Shown here piece after piece: positions 13,913-20,745 of a DNA stretch of 64,000 nt. The position numbers and the translations under genes are program-made. Location of the stretch: contig PHBU01000008.1 in assembly GCA_002840685.1 (NCBI GenBank), positions 1 to 64,000 of the forward strand, in the 5' to 3' direction. Each line of letters begins with the position of its first letter. Position 1 is the first letter of the stretch. The notes beneath the pieces are model-generated. The model was not told where the DNA came from. It saw only the letters and a list, made by a program, of their open reading frames with translations, and searched no databases. This DNA is from Chloroflexi bacterium HGW-Chloroflexi-6 (lineage in GTDB: Bacteria > Chloroflexota > Anaerolineae > Anaerolineales > Villigracilaceae).

Positions 13913-14670
13913 AAGAGATGAGCATCACAACGCTTTACGGTTATGTTGCGCCATACGCTGCGCCGGTGCCTTCGGCGGTTGTGCTGGGTGTGAATGTTTA
14001 TCATTCCATTTTGAGCGTTATCGGCGCTGAATACTGGTGGCTGGCTGCGATCGCTGCATTCATCGGCATGGTTGGCATCGAGTCTACCGGCGGCCTTTCG
14101 GCCATCCTGGTATCACGGGCATTCGTTCACAAAAGCTGGTCGATCATGGGCCTGGCAATGGCGGCAGTGGTGGCGTATGCGTCTTTTGTGGCCTGGGGTA
14201 TTTATTCGAGTGAGGACAGCAAGCCGATGATCACCACGGTGGCCATCACTCTCCTGGCTTATTTCGTTGTTGCGCTTTGGGAAGGGATGAAGACACTTGA
14301 CCAGATGAAGGCCCACGAAATATCAGCGGCTTTGTCGAGTGCACAAATCAAAGTAACGGAGCTGGATGCTGAGATCAGGCGCATGGATGCCGAGCGCAAA
14401 CTGAGAAATAGCGAGATCAGGCTGGCTAAGGCGTCCAATCTGTCCAGTGGACAAAGCCAAGCGTCCAGTGGACAGGTGGACACGTCCAGTGAACGTCCAA
14501 CTACTGCGCTAAATCCGTCCATTTTGGAAGCTGCGCGAGTGTTTTTCGAGAGCAACCCGAAGGCATCGGGGCGGGCATGGTTGGAGTCTGCTGGCTGCCC
14601 CGTCTCTTCGCCGACCACGGCCAGCCGGTACAAAGCAGCGATTGACGCTGAGAAAAGGGAGCAAGCATGA
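13909..14670 (+). CDS. Multi-pass membrane protein with coiled coil and soluble tail, 253 residues
   Basis: Overlaps the ATPase gene by four bases (ATGA). It has about four transmembrane segments in residues 8-125 (VPSAVVLGVNVYHSIL, WLAAIAAFIGMVGIES, SIMGLAMAAVVAYASFVAW, TVAITLLAYFVVALWEG). A coiled coil follows (about 130-165, VTELDAEIRRMDAERKLRNSE), then a Ser/Gln-rich linker and a helix-turn-helix-like end (ASGRAWLESAGCPVSSPTTASRY). It could anchor the ATPase and contact DNA. Its linker codons carry three 21-bp-spaced palindromes (14442-14494). Confidence 0.6.
   Translation: MKEMSITTLYGYVAPYAAPVPSAVVLGVNVYHSILSVIGAEYWWLAAIAAFIGMVGIESTGGLSAILVSRAFVHKSWSIMGLAMAAVVAYASFVAWGIYSSEDSKPMITTVAITLLAYFVVALWEGMKTLDQMKAHEISAALSSAQIKVTELDAEIRRMDAERKLRNSEIRLAKASNLSSGQSQASSGQVDTSSERPTTALNPSILEAARVFFESNPKASGRAWLESAGCPVSSPTTASRYKAAIDAEKREQA
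14442..14494. repeat. Three GTCCAGTGGAC palindromes at exact 21-bp spacing
   Basis: GTCCAGTGGAC at 14442-14452 and 14463-14473, and GTCCAGTGAAC at 14484-14494, start 21 bp apart, two helical turns. Further GTCCA half-sites lie at 14433 and 14495. They lie 170 bases before the replication initiator gene and may be iterons or operators. Confidence 0.6.
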
Positions 14671-15509
14671 GCGGTCTTGTGATGGGTCTTGTTTGGGAAT
14701 TGCCATTGAATGGTGAGTTTGGGCGGGCTGAGAAGTACATCCTGCTGGCCTACGCCGACCATTCAGACCAGAACGGCGGAAATATCTTTCCGAGCGTGGA
14801 TCTTGTCTCTGAGAAAACCGGGTATGCAGAGCGCGCCGTCCAGATGTCAACACGCACCCTGGAGAAGCTTGGTTTTCTGGTTTCGTGCGGTTTTGGGCCG
14901 AATGGAACCAACCGCTGGCGCATCCCGGTGGTCAGAGCAGATGGGGGTGCAAAAATTGCACCCCTACCCATGTCAGTAAATGCACCCGAAGAAATTGCAC
15001 CCCCACCAATGTCAGAAAATGCACCCGAAGGAAATGCACCCGAAGGAAATGCACCCGAAACGATAGTAGTAGTTAAAGATTCTACTGCTACTACTGGTGA
15101 CGCGCCAAAAATCGAAAATGAACCTTTGCCAGAACCGGAAGATCCAGCACCACCAAAACCAAATATCTTCCGAGTTTACGAACAGAACTTTGGCGCGCTG
15201 ACACCGATGATCGCTGATGAGCTGCGGGACTTTGAGAAAACTTATCCGCTGGAATGGATTGAGTATGCCATGCGGGAAGCGGTGACCAACAACGCCCGCA
15301 ACGTGAAGTATGTCAGTGCGGTTTTGAAGCGCATCCAGCTGCATGGCTTTGACAGCCCAAAGCCGAATAATAACCAGCCGACGAAAGGACGAATGAGCCA
15401 TGAAAAGCATCAGCCAAGTCAACCCACTACCCAAGCCAACGACGATGACCGGGCGGCCGCAGCGCGAGTTCTTGCCCGTAAGCAGCAAGCCGCGAACGTT
15501 CCGGTGTGA
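14667..15509 (+). CDS. DnaD-like phage replication initiator
   Basis: The 280-residue product has an N-terminal phage-replication winged helix (about 5-85: RAEKYILLAYADHSDQNGG, PSVDLVSEKTGYAERAVQ), a variable repeat-rich linker (about 95-150) and a C-terminal DnaD/DnaB_2 domain (about 165-235: IFRVYEQNFGALTPMIADEL, PLEWIEYAMREAVTNN). Such proteins bind origin repeats and recruit the helicase loader. The start overlaps the previous stop (ATGA). The linker codons contain the iteron-like TGCACCC array. The 3' end overlaps the loader gene by 110 bases in another frame. Confidence 0.88.
   Translation: MSGLVMGLVWELPLNGEFGRAEKYILLAYADHSDQNGGNIFPSVDLVSEKTGYAERAVQMSTRTLEKLGFLVSCGFGPNGTNRWRIPVVRADGGAKIAPLPMSVNAPEEIAPPPMSENAPEGNAPEGNAPETIVVVKDSTATTGDAPKIENEPLPEPEDPAPPKPNIFRVYEQNFGALTPMIADELRDFEKTYPLEWIEYAMREAVTNNARNVKYVSAVLKRIQLHGFDSPKPNNNQPTKGRMSHEKHQPSQPTTQANDDDRAAAARVLARKQQAANVPV
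14945..15056. repeat. Candidate replication origin: TGCACCC iterons inside the initiator gene
   Basis: TGCACCC occurs at 14957, 14981, 14996, 15020, 15035 and 15050 (gaps 24, 15, 24, 15, 15), preceded by an inverted copy at 14945 that forms a hairpin with the first. Iterons within the initiator coding sequence are known from lambda O and SPP1 gene 38. The repeats encode the NAPEGNAPEG linker. Confidence 0.7.
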
Positions 15510-16164
15510 GTATTGCGAAGATGTGCGCTTTGTGCGTTATGACGTGCCGTTTGGTCATCACCTTTTCGGGCGGCTGAATCCGTGCCCAAAGTGCAACCAG
15601 GATGGCATCACCCAGCGCGCGGGCTTGTATCCGAATGAGCGAGGCCTGAAGCTGGCCGACATTGAGACTGCTGGCCGACCTGGTGCCGCTGCGATGGTGG
15701 CTGCTGGTCATAAGCTGCTGGCTGATAAATCGGGCATGCTGGCTGTGCATGGTGGTTATGGCAACGGCAAAAGCACATTTTTGAAGGCACTGACCGCTGA
15801 GTTTATTAGGATTGGCATCGAGGCCAGGTACACAACTTTGGCGGCTTTGATGCAATATGCGCGCGATGCCTTCGACAGCTTGAAAGCTGGTGACAGCGAC
15901 ACAGGACGGATTGCTGAGTGGTCTCGGCTGCCGGTGGTCATGGTTGATGAGTGTGACAAGGTCCGCACCACAGAATATGCCAGAGAGATCCAGACGCTGT
16001 TTTTTGATGAGCGTTATCGTCGAGCGAACGAACTTGTAACCGTCGCAGCCTGGAATGGCAATGTGGATGCGATCGGCTTGCCCTGGGTTGTTTCTCGTTT
16101 TCAGGAGAACAGGGTTATTGCAAACCTGGACGCTGACATGCGTCCGTTGCTGGGAGGTGCATGA
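15400..16164 (+). CDS. DnaC-like helicase loader
   Basis: The 254-residue AAA+ protein has an N-terminal zinc site (CEYCEDV near 37, CPKCNQ near 62), Walker A GGYGNGKST (118-126) and Walker B VVMVDECDK (Asp183). DnaC/DnaI loaders place the replicative helicase at the origin. No phage helicase is seen, so it probably recruits the host DnaB. The start at 15400 has an AAAGGA site but lies 110 bases inside the initiator gene; a shorter start at 15445 is possible. The end overlaps the next gene. Confidence 0.88.
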   Translation: MKSISQVNPLPKPTTMTGRPQREFLPVSSKPRTFRCEYCEDVRFVRYDVPFGHHLFGRLNPCPKCNQDGITQRAGLYPNERGLKLADIETAGRPGAAAMVAAGHKLLADKSGMLAVHGGYGNGKSTFLKALTAEFIRIGIEARYTTLAALMQYARDAFDSLKAGDSDTGRIAEWSRLPVVMVDECDKVRTTEYAREIQTLFFDERYRRANELVTVAAWNGNVDAIGLPWVVSRFQENRVIANLDADMRPLLGGA

Positions 16165-16412
16165 TGGATGCTGGAATGGGTGTTTTGCAATATGCTCACA
16201 CGTGTGAGGCCGACATGCTTGCCCTGGATGCCGACCGGCGCCAGGCTGAATTGGAATGCACAGACGGCCGCGAATGGGCCGACCTGGCGCAGCGTTACGA
16301 GCAACAAGGCCGACCGGCGCAGGCATCGCGCTGTATGGACCGCGCGCGGCATTATGGGTATTCGTTTTCGTTTGTTGTTTCCGTGGAAACGGCACAGGTG
16401 GCTTATGCCTGA
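16161..16412 (+). CDS. Small protein, 83 residues
   Basis: Starts at the stop of the loader gene after GGGAGG. Helical and charged (DADRRQAELECTDGREWADL, RYEQQGRPAQASRCMDRAR). The codons for AHTCE near the start are the only perfectly palindromic copy of the 14-bp site. No family is recognised. Confidence 0.55.
   Translation: MMDAGMGVLQYAHTCEADMLALDADRRQAELECTDGREWADLAQRYEQQGRPAQASRCMDRARHYGYSFSFVVSVETAQVAYA
16195..16208. promoter_or_regulatory. 14-bp palindromic site, copy 4 (perfect palindrome)
   Basis: CTCACACGTGTGAG, fully self-complementary, 34 bases inside a small gene. The other six copies carry one asymmetric pair in the centre. Confidence 0.75.
16376..16392. repeat. GTTTCC-GT-GGAAAC palindrome, copy 1
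   Basis: A 17-bp string TGTTTCCGTGGAAACGG is identical at 41183-41199, near the right prophage end. The arms resemble, but do not match, bacterial parS. Confidence 0.6.
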
Positions 16413-16707
16413 GCCATATCCAACAAACTCAAAGGCCTGGTTATGCAAGCGGTGCGGGTTTGTTGTTGGGCTGATCCGCGAAACCCCTGAGCGTGTAAGC
16501 CGGCTGGATGTGTTCCGGCGATCGCGTGAAACCGTCTCGCCGATTGATCTGGTCGAAGCTGATCCGTTCGCCGTTGAAGATCTTGACGCTGGCACGGTCC
16601 GCTGCTCTCGCTGTGGCAATCGCCAGGAGTGGCACGCGAGTGAGCGTGCCCTGGAGCGGATGATGGCGAGGCGCAAGGTCCGCACGTTTGGATTGGAGCC
16701 GACATGA
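16405..16707 (+). CDS. Zinc-ribbon protein, 100 residues
   Basis: The start overlaps the previous stop. Two CxxC pairs (LCKRCGFVV near 14, VRCSRCGNR near 69) form a zinc ribbon around an acidic middle. The end overlaps the next start. First of a run of five Cys-rich small proteins. Confidence 0.6.
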   Translation: MPEPYPTNSKAWLCKRCGFVVGLIRETPERVSRLDVFRRSRETVSPIDLVEADPFAVEDLDAGTVRCSRCGNRQEWHASERALERMMARRKVRTFGLEPT

Positions 16708-16793
16708 TTACCTTCGCTGTATTTTATTCAATCCCGTTTGTTGTGCTTATGATCGTCTTGGTTATTGCCGACCAGAGAAAGGCAGGGAAATGA
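16704..16793 (+). CDS. Micro membrane protein, 29 residues
   Basis: The ATG at 16704 lies in the repeated initiation cassette GGAGCCGACATGA. The product is one transmembrane segment (FYSIPFVVLMIVLVIA) with a basic tail. Its stop overlaps the next start. Small, but the repeated initiation region supports it. Confidence 0.45.
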   Translation: MITFAVFYSIPFVVLMIVLVIADQRKAGK

Positions 16794-17035
16794 TGGATAT
16801 ATGTCCATTTTGCGAAAGCGAAATTGATTCAGAAACAGACAAATGCCAATGTTCTTCTGGCTGCCCGTGCGGTTGCGGCTTCGATCAAGATCACCCAAAT
16901 CGAAATTGTGTTTACGACAATCCAGATACGCGCCATCTAAAAAACTTGATGAATGGCCTACCGGATGAGCAGTGGGTAATAGATGGTTTGGCACAAATGA
17001 ATCCCCGCGCAATTTCGCCGAAGGTAAGCCAATGA
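16790..17035 (+). CDS. Cys-rich zinc-binding protein, 81 residues
   Basis: Starts at 16790 (or the next Met at 16793). Cysteine pattern CPFC, CQCSSGCPCGCG, suggesting one or two zinc sites, then a polar tail. It overlaps both neighbours by four bases. No family is recognised. Confidence 0.55.
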   Translation: MMDICPFCESEIDSETDKCQCSSGCPCGCGFDQDHPNRNCVYDNPDTRHLKNLMNGLPDEQWVIDGLAQMNPRAISPKVSQ

Positions 17036-17316
17036 ACGCTTACATCGTTGAAATAACAAGCCCGAATGATTGGTATGCTGACCTTTTAGGAACGCGCTTT
17101 GAAGTGTACCAACTTAGAAAGGGTTATGCTGTAAAAAGCGATTACGACAAATATGCCGACACTGCGCCTGTGCGCGGGATTGCTTTTCAACACGCTGAAA
17201 AGGTTTGTGTAACGTGCAATCACATCCGATCTATGCACAAAACAGCTGGTGGTTTTTGCAAACATTGTACGTGTGTCAAGTTCAAAAGCCGCACGTTTTG
17301 GAGCCGACATGATTAA
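17032..17316 (+). CDS. Zinc-binding protein, 94 residues
   Basis: Starts at the previous stop (ATGA). The N-terminal half has an SH3-like beta pattern (RFEVYQLRKGYAVKSDYDKY) and the C-terminal half carries CVTCNHIR and FCKHCTC. The end lies inside the next gene's start cassette. No family is recognised. Confidence 0.55.
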   Translation: MNAYIVEITSPNDWYADLLGTRFEVYQLRKGYAVKSDYDKYADTAPVRGIAFQHAEKVCVTCNHIRSMHKTAGGFCKHCTCVKFKSRTFWSRHD

Positions 17317-17788
17317 TTGCTCTGTTTGCGGTTTTCCGATTGCAGGTGGAATGTGTGTTCATACTGCCCTAAATTTGACGCCTGAAGAGTGGGCCGAAAA
17401 GGTTTCTAAAAGCAAGAAAGGTTATTTCGAAACCATGAAGACGCTGGCCGGTTTGTTTTGCCTGGCGCTGCTGATGATATTTGCGTTGGGCGTGTTGTGC
17501 GGGTCGCTGGAGTACAACTGGGATTTGCAGTTTGTATTTCTGTGCTTTTGCCGACCTGACCGTAACAAGTTATATGGCTGGATCAAGCGCTGGAAGCAAG
17601 CTTTTGAGTTCCCGGCCGACTTTGGTAAAGTGACAGTGCTGTTTGATGTGCCGACCGTGCCTCCGCTCGATCCGTTTTTGCTCAAAGAATTGCCGTCTGA
17701 TGCCGAAGTTGATGATGGCAAAACCTGCGGTTGCGGGATGAGATTTCCGCCTGATGGGTATTGTGGTTTATGCGGTAAAAGCAAGTGA
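17309..17788 (+). CDS. Membrane-anchored zinc-ribbon protein, 159 residues
   Basis: The ATG is in the second copy of the GGAGCCGACATGA cassette. Layout: N-terminal CSVCGFP...MCVH, a transmembrane segment (LAGLFCLALLMIFALGVLCG), a soluble domain, then C-terminal CGCGMRFPPDGYCGLCG. A zinc knuckle at each end with a membrane segment is unusual. Unassigned. Confidence 0.55.
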   Translation: MINCSVCGFPIAGGMCVHTALNLTPEEWAEKVSKSKKGYFETMKTLAGLFCLALLMIFALGVLCGSLEYNWDLQFVFLCFCRPDRNKLYGWIKRWKQAFEFPADFGKVTVLFDVPTVPPLDPFLLKELPSDAEVDDGKTCGCGMRFPPDGYCGLCGKSK

Positions 17789-17808
17789 CGCCGAGGATTG
17801 GAGCCGAC

Positions 17809-18300
17809 ATGAATGCAAAATGTATGCGTTGCGGAAGAATACACCCGCATTACGAGTTTCAACCAGGACAATTATGCTATCTTCTTTGGTGCGAAAACTG
17901 TGGAACTCAAATGCACGAACCAGTATCTAAAGAGCAACATGACAAGCCTATGGCTAAGAAAAAGCTAAAGACCTACATGGTTTACTCGCGTTTTCTTACA
18001 CCGTCCGAAGGTGCTTTGCTGGTATTCGCTCACAACGTTCAGGAAGCCCGCACGGTTGGTTGGCGCGCAACATCAGGCGCAGATCTTACAGATGACTATC
18101 TCGACTTTGCTGCAAGTTTGCTGAAAGGCTGTGATTGGTTATTTGCAGAAACAAGTCAAGAGAAACTTGACCAAGACTTTCCGCACCTGGTTTGGGATAT
18201 AAAATCTTGTGATGAGTGCGAGAAGTGGGGTCATAGCCCAATAGGTGACGATGGCTTATGCGATGAGTGCAGAGAAGAACGCAGCCGAACAAGGGAGTAA
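17809..18300 (+). CDS. Zinc-ribbon protein, 163 residues
   Basis: The ATG lies in the third initiation cassette. N-terminal CMRCGRIHPH and CENCGTQ pairs, a central alpha/beta stretch (TYMVYSRFLTPSEGALLVFAH, in two halves), and a C-terminal CDECEKWG...CDECREE pair. Two separate zinc ribbons suggest binding to nucleic acid or a partner. No family is recognised. Confidence 0.58.
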   Translation: MNAKCMRCGRIHPHYEFQPGQLCYLLWCENCGTQMHEPVSKEQHDKPMAKKKLKTYMVYSRFLTPSEGALLVFAHNVQEARTVGWRATSGADLTDDYLDFAASLLKGCDWLFAETSQEKLDQDFPHLVWDIKSCDECEKWGHSPIGDDGLCDECREERSRTRE

Positions 18301-18301
18301 T

Positions 18302-18532
18302 ATGGCAACACTAACAAAACAGCGTTACGAAGCTATGAGCGATAAAGAGCGCGAATTGCTTATCAAGGTCGTCTCTTGTGATAATGCACTTATGGGCAGG
18401 CCAACATTCCAAGAATGGTGCGCGGCTCATTACCGGTTACAGCGGACTGCCTCCGGCGATGGGCTGCGCGTCTGGTTCGCAAATCTTTTTATTCGCATTG
18501 GTTGGTGGATTGCTGAAATCGGCAGCCGCTAA
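18302..18532 (+). CDS. Hypothetical protein, 76 residues
   Basis: The start is six bases after AGGGAG and one base after the previous stop. The product is polar at first (TKQRYEAMSDKERELLIK) and ends with a hydrophobic WFANLFIRIGWWIAEIG stretch. Last gene of the early/middle region, just before the first late control module. Confidence 0.5.
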   Translation: MATLTKQRYEAMSDKERELLIKVVSCDNALMGRPTFQEWCAAHYRLQRTASGDGLRVWFANLFIRIGWWIAEIGSR

Positions 18533-18548
18533 AGCTAGTCCGTTATTT

Positions 18549-18562
18549 CTCACACGTATGAG
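18549..18562. promoter_or_regulatory. 14-bp palindromic site, copy 5 (abuts a late promoter)
   Basis: CTCACACGTATGAG ends two bases before the -35 of the promoter at 18565. That position suits an activator contacting RNA polymerase, or a repressor. Confidence 0.78.
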
Positions 18563-18564
18563 AC

Positions 18565-18594
18565 TTGTTTTGTAGCATAAAACTGTTGTAAAAT
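18565..18594 (+). promoter_or_regulatory. Late promoter 1
   Basis: -35 TTGTTT (18565-18570), 18-base spacer, -10 TAAAAT (18589-18594). It would begin the leader RNA that contains the hairpins at 18612-18680 and then the first late operon. Confidence 0.6.
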
Positions 18595-18611
18595 GGATTT
18601 GTAAATTTGCA

Positions 18612-18680
18612 GGTCGCACGCTTGCGACCATAATCGGAGATGAGCGCCCGGTACGCTATATGCGTGCCGGGCGTTTTGTC
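18612..18680 (+). terminator. Leader hairpin plus intrinsic terminator (attenuator module 1)
   Basis: GGTCGC-acgctt-GCGACC (18612-18629) is followed by CGGAGAT and a 12-bp stem (18645-18656 with 18662-18673), then TTTTGTCTTT. The same order recurs at 22926-23010. A strong terminator between a promoter and its operon implies regulated read-through, or a free-standing short RNA of about 80 bases. Confidence 0.75.
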
Positions 18681-18704
18681 TTTAACTCACAAGAGGAGCA
18701 AGAT

Positions 18705-19139
18705 ATGCAAGCAATAAAATCCTTTCCCTGGCCGGCATTTGTAGCTTTTCTGGCTGCGGCTGGCATTGTAACCACAACCGACCCAAAGCTGGCAATTGTC
18801 AGCATGGCCGGAATGCTGATCGTCATCCTGCTGAATTACCTGGTGCGCACGTTCAAGGTGCGTATCGGAGCCGGTTGGCTGACGGTCTTTTTATACCTGG
18901 TGTCAACTGTCCTTGCTGCTGCCTTTGCCAATATCAGCCTGCCGCCATTGCCAGCGTTTGGCGGTGATCCTGCCCAGTTTGCGCAGGGACTATTGGACTT
19001 TATTCAGCAGACAACGCCGATCGCGGCGACCATCACGACCTCAGCGACCTTGATCTATAACACGCTCAAAGAACATGTGTTCGATAAACTGCTACCGGTC
19101 ATTGATGACATGGCTCAAACTCCAGAAAACTTAGGGTAG
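18705..19139 (+). CDS. Membrane protein, 144 residues (possible holin)
   Basis: The start at 18705 follows GAGGAGC. Three transmembrane segments (FVAFLAAAGIVTTT, AIVSMAGMLIVILLNYLV, WLTVFLYLVSTVLAAAFA) are followed by a soluble helical tail. It is the first gene of the first late operon and is followed by a second membrane protein and an SH3 protein, so a lysis role is possible. No holin family signature is seen. Confidence 0.6.
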   Translation: MQAIKSFPWPAFVAFLAAAGIVTTTDPKLAIVSMAGMLIVILLNYLVRTFKVRIGAGWLTVFLYLVSTVLAAAFANISLPPLPAFGGDPAQFAQGLLDFIQQTTPIAATITTSATLIYNTLKEHVFDKLLPVIDDMAQTPENLG

Positions 19140-19146
19140 GTAATCC

Positions 19147-19467
19147 ATGTATGGGGATGAGAACGAGAAGATTGAATTTGATAGTCTGATCAGTGACATC
19201 TTGGATGGCAAAAAGCAGGTGCCAGCCGACATGCGCAACGATCTGATGTTTACCATGACCGCGCGGCTGTACAGAGAGCAGCGCAAGATCAACGATCGTA
19301 TCAAGCGGGTCGAAGATCACTCGATACTGCTGTTGATGATTGGTCATCCCTGGATGACGCTGGTGATTTCTCTGCTTTGCATGTCGATGTTGGTTATATG
19401 GTCAACGCCAGAGTTACGAGAGCCATTCTCAATAGCTTTCGGCATTAGCAAGGATGTAATCCCATGA
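19147..19467 (+). CDS. Tail-anchored membrane protein, 106 residues (possible holin or spanin-like)
   Basis: A charged coiled-coil-like N-terminal part (RLYREQRKINDRIKRVEDH) precedes one transmembrane segment (PWMTLVISLLCMSMLVIW) and a short tail. It resembles short phage proteins placed next to holins (haemolysin XhlA-like layout). The end overlaps the next gene by four bases. Confidence 0.55.
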   Translation: MYGDENEKIEFDSLISDILDGKKQVPADMRNDLMFTMTARLYREQRKINDRIKRVEDHSILLLMIGHPWMTLVISLLCMSMLVIWSTPELREPFSIAFGISKDVIP

Positions 19468-19802
19468 GCGATTTGATTTTGACAGTTGTGGCGCCCGAAG
19501 TGAATATCCGACGCGGACCGACAGGCAGTGCCGGGATGATACAAAGGGCACCAGCCGGTACGCAGTTCAAGGTGATCAACGTTGTGGATCTGAAAGCGCC
19601 AGAGCAGTGGGCCAAGGTCCGCCTCGATGATGCCCAGGATGTCGATGCTTATGTCTGTGTCAAGATGCCATCAGGCAAAGCGCTTTGCAAGGTTCAAGCC
19701 TCGCCAAGCAAAGCCAGTGATGGTGAGTATTTGCGCGGATACCGCGATGGCATTGACAAGGTATTGCAGTTGATCGCGGCTGAGCGGGCCAAGCTGGGCT
19801 GA
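19464..19802 (+). CDS. Bacterial SH3-domain protein, 112 residues
   Basis: Residues about 5-72 have the SH3b pattern (VVAPEVNIRRGPTGSAGMI, PAGTQFKVINV, WAKVRLDD-DVDAYV). SH3b modules bind cell wall or peptides and are usually attached to a lytic domain. None is present here; a helical tail follows (RGYRDGIDKVLQLIAAERA). It may target another protein to the envelope. Its stop overlaps the HNH start. Confidence 0.7.
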   Translation: MSDLILTVVAPEVNIRRGPTGSAGMIQRAPAGTQFKVINVVDLKAPEQWAKVRLDDAQDVDAYVCVKMPSGKALCKVQASPSKASDGEYLRGYRDGIDKVLQLIAAERAKLG

Positions 19803-20131
19803 TGCCGTCGAGGTCGCTGAAACCATGCACGTATCCTGGTTGCCATGTACTGACACCAACAGGCAGGTGCAGTGCCCATCCCATCCAGCGCAATAAGGTT
19901 GTGCATCGGTTGTATGACAGAGCATGGCGCAAGCGAGCGAGCGACTACCTCGCAGCGCATCCGTTATGCGAGGACTGTGATGAGCAGGGTAAGGTGGTGC
20001 CGTCTGTTGATGTGCACCACACCCTGCCTCACCGCGGCGACCCTGACAGGTTCAAGAATAGCCCCCTGAGAGCCCTGTGCAAGGCCTGCCACGCGCGGCA
20101 CACCCGGCGCGAGCAGGCGGGGGGCGGGTAA
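19802..20131 (+). CDS. HNH endonuclease (terminase-associated)
   Basis: The 109-residue product has the HNH fold: CEDCDEQGKVVP, the VDVHHTLPHRG motif, then NSPLRALCKACHARHT. The paired CxxC and the HH...N...H order are intact. In HK97-like phages an HNH protein encoded next to the terminase is needed for cos cleavage and packaging, which fits its place just before the terminase genes. Confidence 0.88.
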   Translation: MPSRSLKPCTYPGCHVLTPTGRCSAHPIQRNKVVHRLYDRAWRKRASDYLAAHPLCEDCDEQGKVVPSVDVHHTLPHRGDPDRFKNSPLRALCKACHARHTRREQAGGG

Positions 20132-20295
20132 AAAGTTTAGAAAACCGTCCCGTTGAGCGGCGATGGGTCATTTGCGTGAAAAAGTCCCCGATGAGCGCCA
20201 TATCCCTGAGCTGGTATGACCCTCGGACGGGGCAGAAAACATAAATCGAGACCGGCGCCGGAAAGTGCGTGAGAGTCTGTGGAGGATAACGTTTC
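20132..20295. other. Spacer before terminase; possible cos region
   Basis: No gene is seen in these 164 bases. They contain the perfect palindrome CCGGCGCCGG (20252-20261) and GC-rich inverted pieces (CCGTCCCG at 20146, CGGACGGGG at 20225). Position between HNH and small terminase is typical of cos sites. Confidence 0.35.
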
Positions 20296-20745
20296 ATGGG
20301 AACACGAGCAGTCACAGTAGACACAATGGATGTTGGCAAGAAGGGCGGCGGGAAGCATTGGACCGCTGCCCAGCTTGAAGCGCGCCAGGTGGCTGCTGAA
20401 GGCATGAAGCGTGAGCGCAAAGTGACTCTGCGATGCCCTGACTGGTTGAGCGAGGATGCCGAAAAGGTTTGGAGAAAGGTGGTCAAGCAGGCGCGCGGCA
20501 TAGATCTGTATGACCACCTGGACACCGATGCACTCGCTATTTACTGTGATGCGACGGTCAAGTACCGGGATCTGAGCAAGGGTGAGCAGACAGATGACAA
20601 CATCAAGTCGTTGCAATCATGGGCGCGGATTATTGCCACCTATGCGGACAAGCTCGGGTTGACACCCCAGAGTCGGGCACGGTTGATCAAGCGCAGGGCA
20701 GATGAGCTGCTCGGCGGTGGAGATGAAGATGATTTCGACGGTTAA
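20296..20745 (+). CDS. terS: Terminase small subunit (P27 family)
   Basis: The 149-residue product has a basic N-terminus, then PDWLSEDAEKVWRKVVKQAR, DTDALAIYCDATVKYRDL, and the closing LTPQSRARLIKRRADE, which are hallmarks of P27-type small terminases. It recognises the packaging site and loads the large subunit, encoded next in a 23-base overlap. Confidence 0.88.
   Translation: MGTRAVTVDTMDVGKKGGGKHWTAAQLEARQVAAEGMKRERKVTLRCPDWLSEDAEKVWRKVVKQARGIDLYDHLDTDALAIYCDATVKYRDLSKGEQTDDNIKSLQSWARIIATYADKLGLTPQSRARLIKRRADELLGGGDEDDFDG

Noticed and set aside
10867..14670. Conjugative type IV secretion system
   Set aside because: There is an FtsK-like ATPase and envelope proteins, but no relaxase, VirB4 or pilin-like gene was recognised.
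16376..16392. A true parS site
   Set aside because: The central bases differ from the conserved parS centre and no ParA/ParB genes are present in the prophage.
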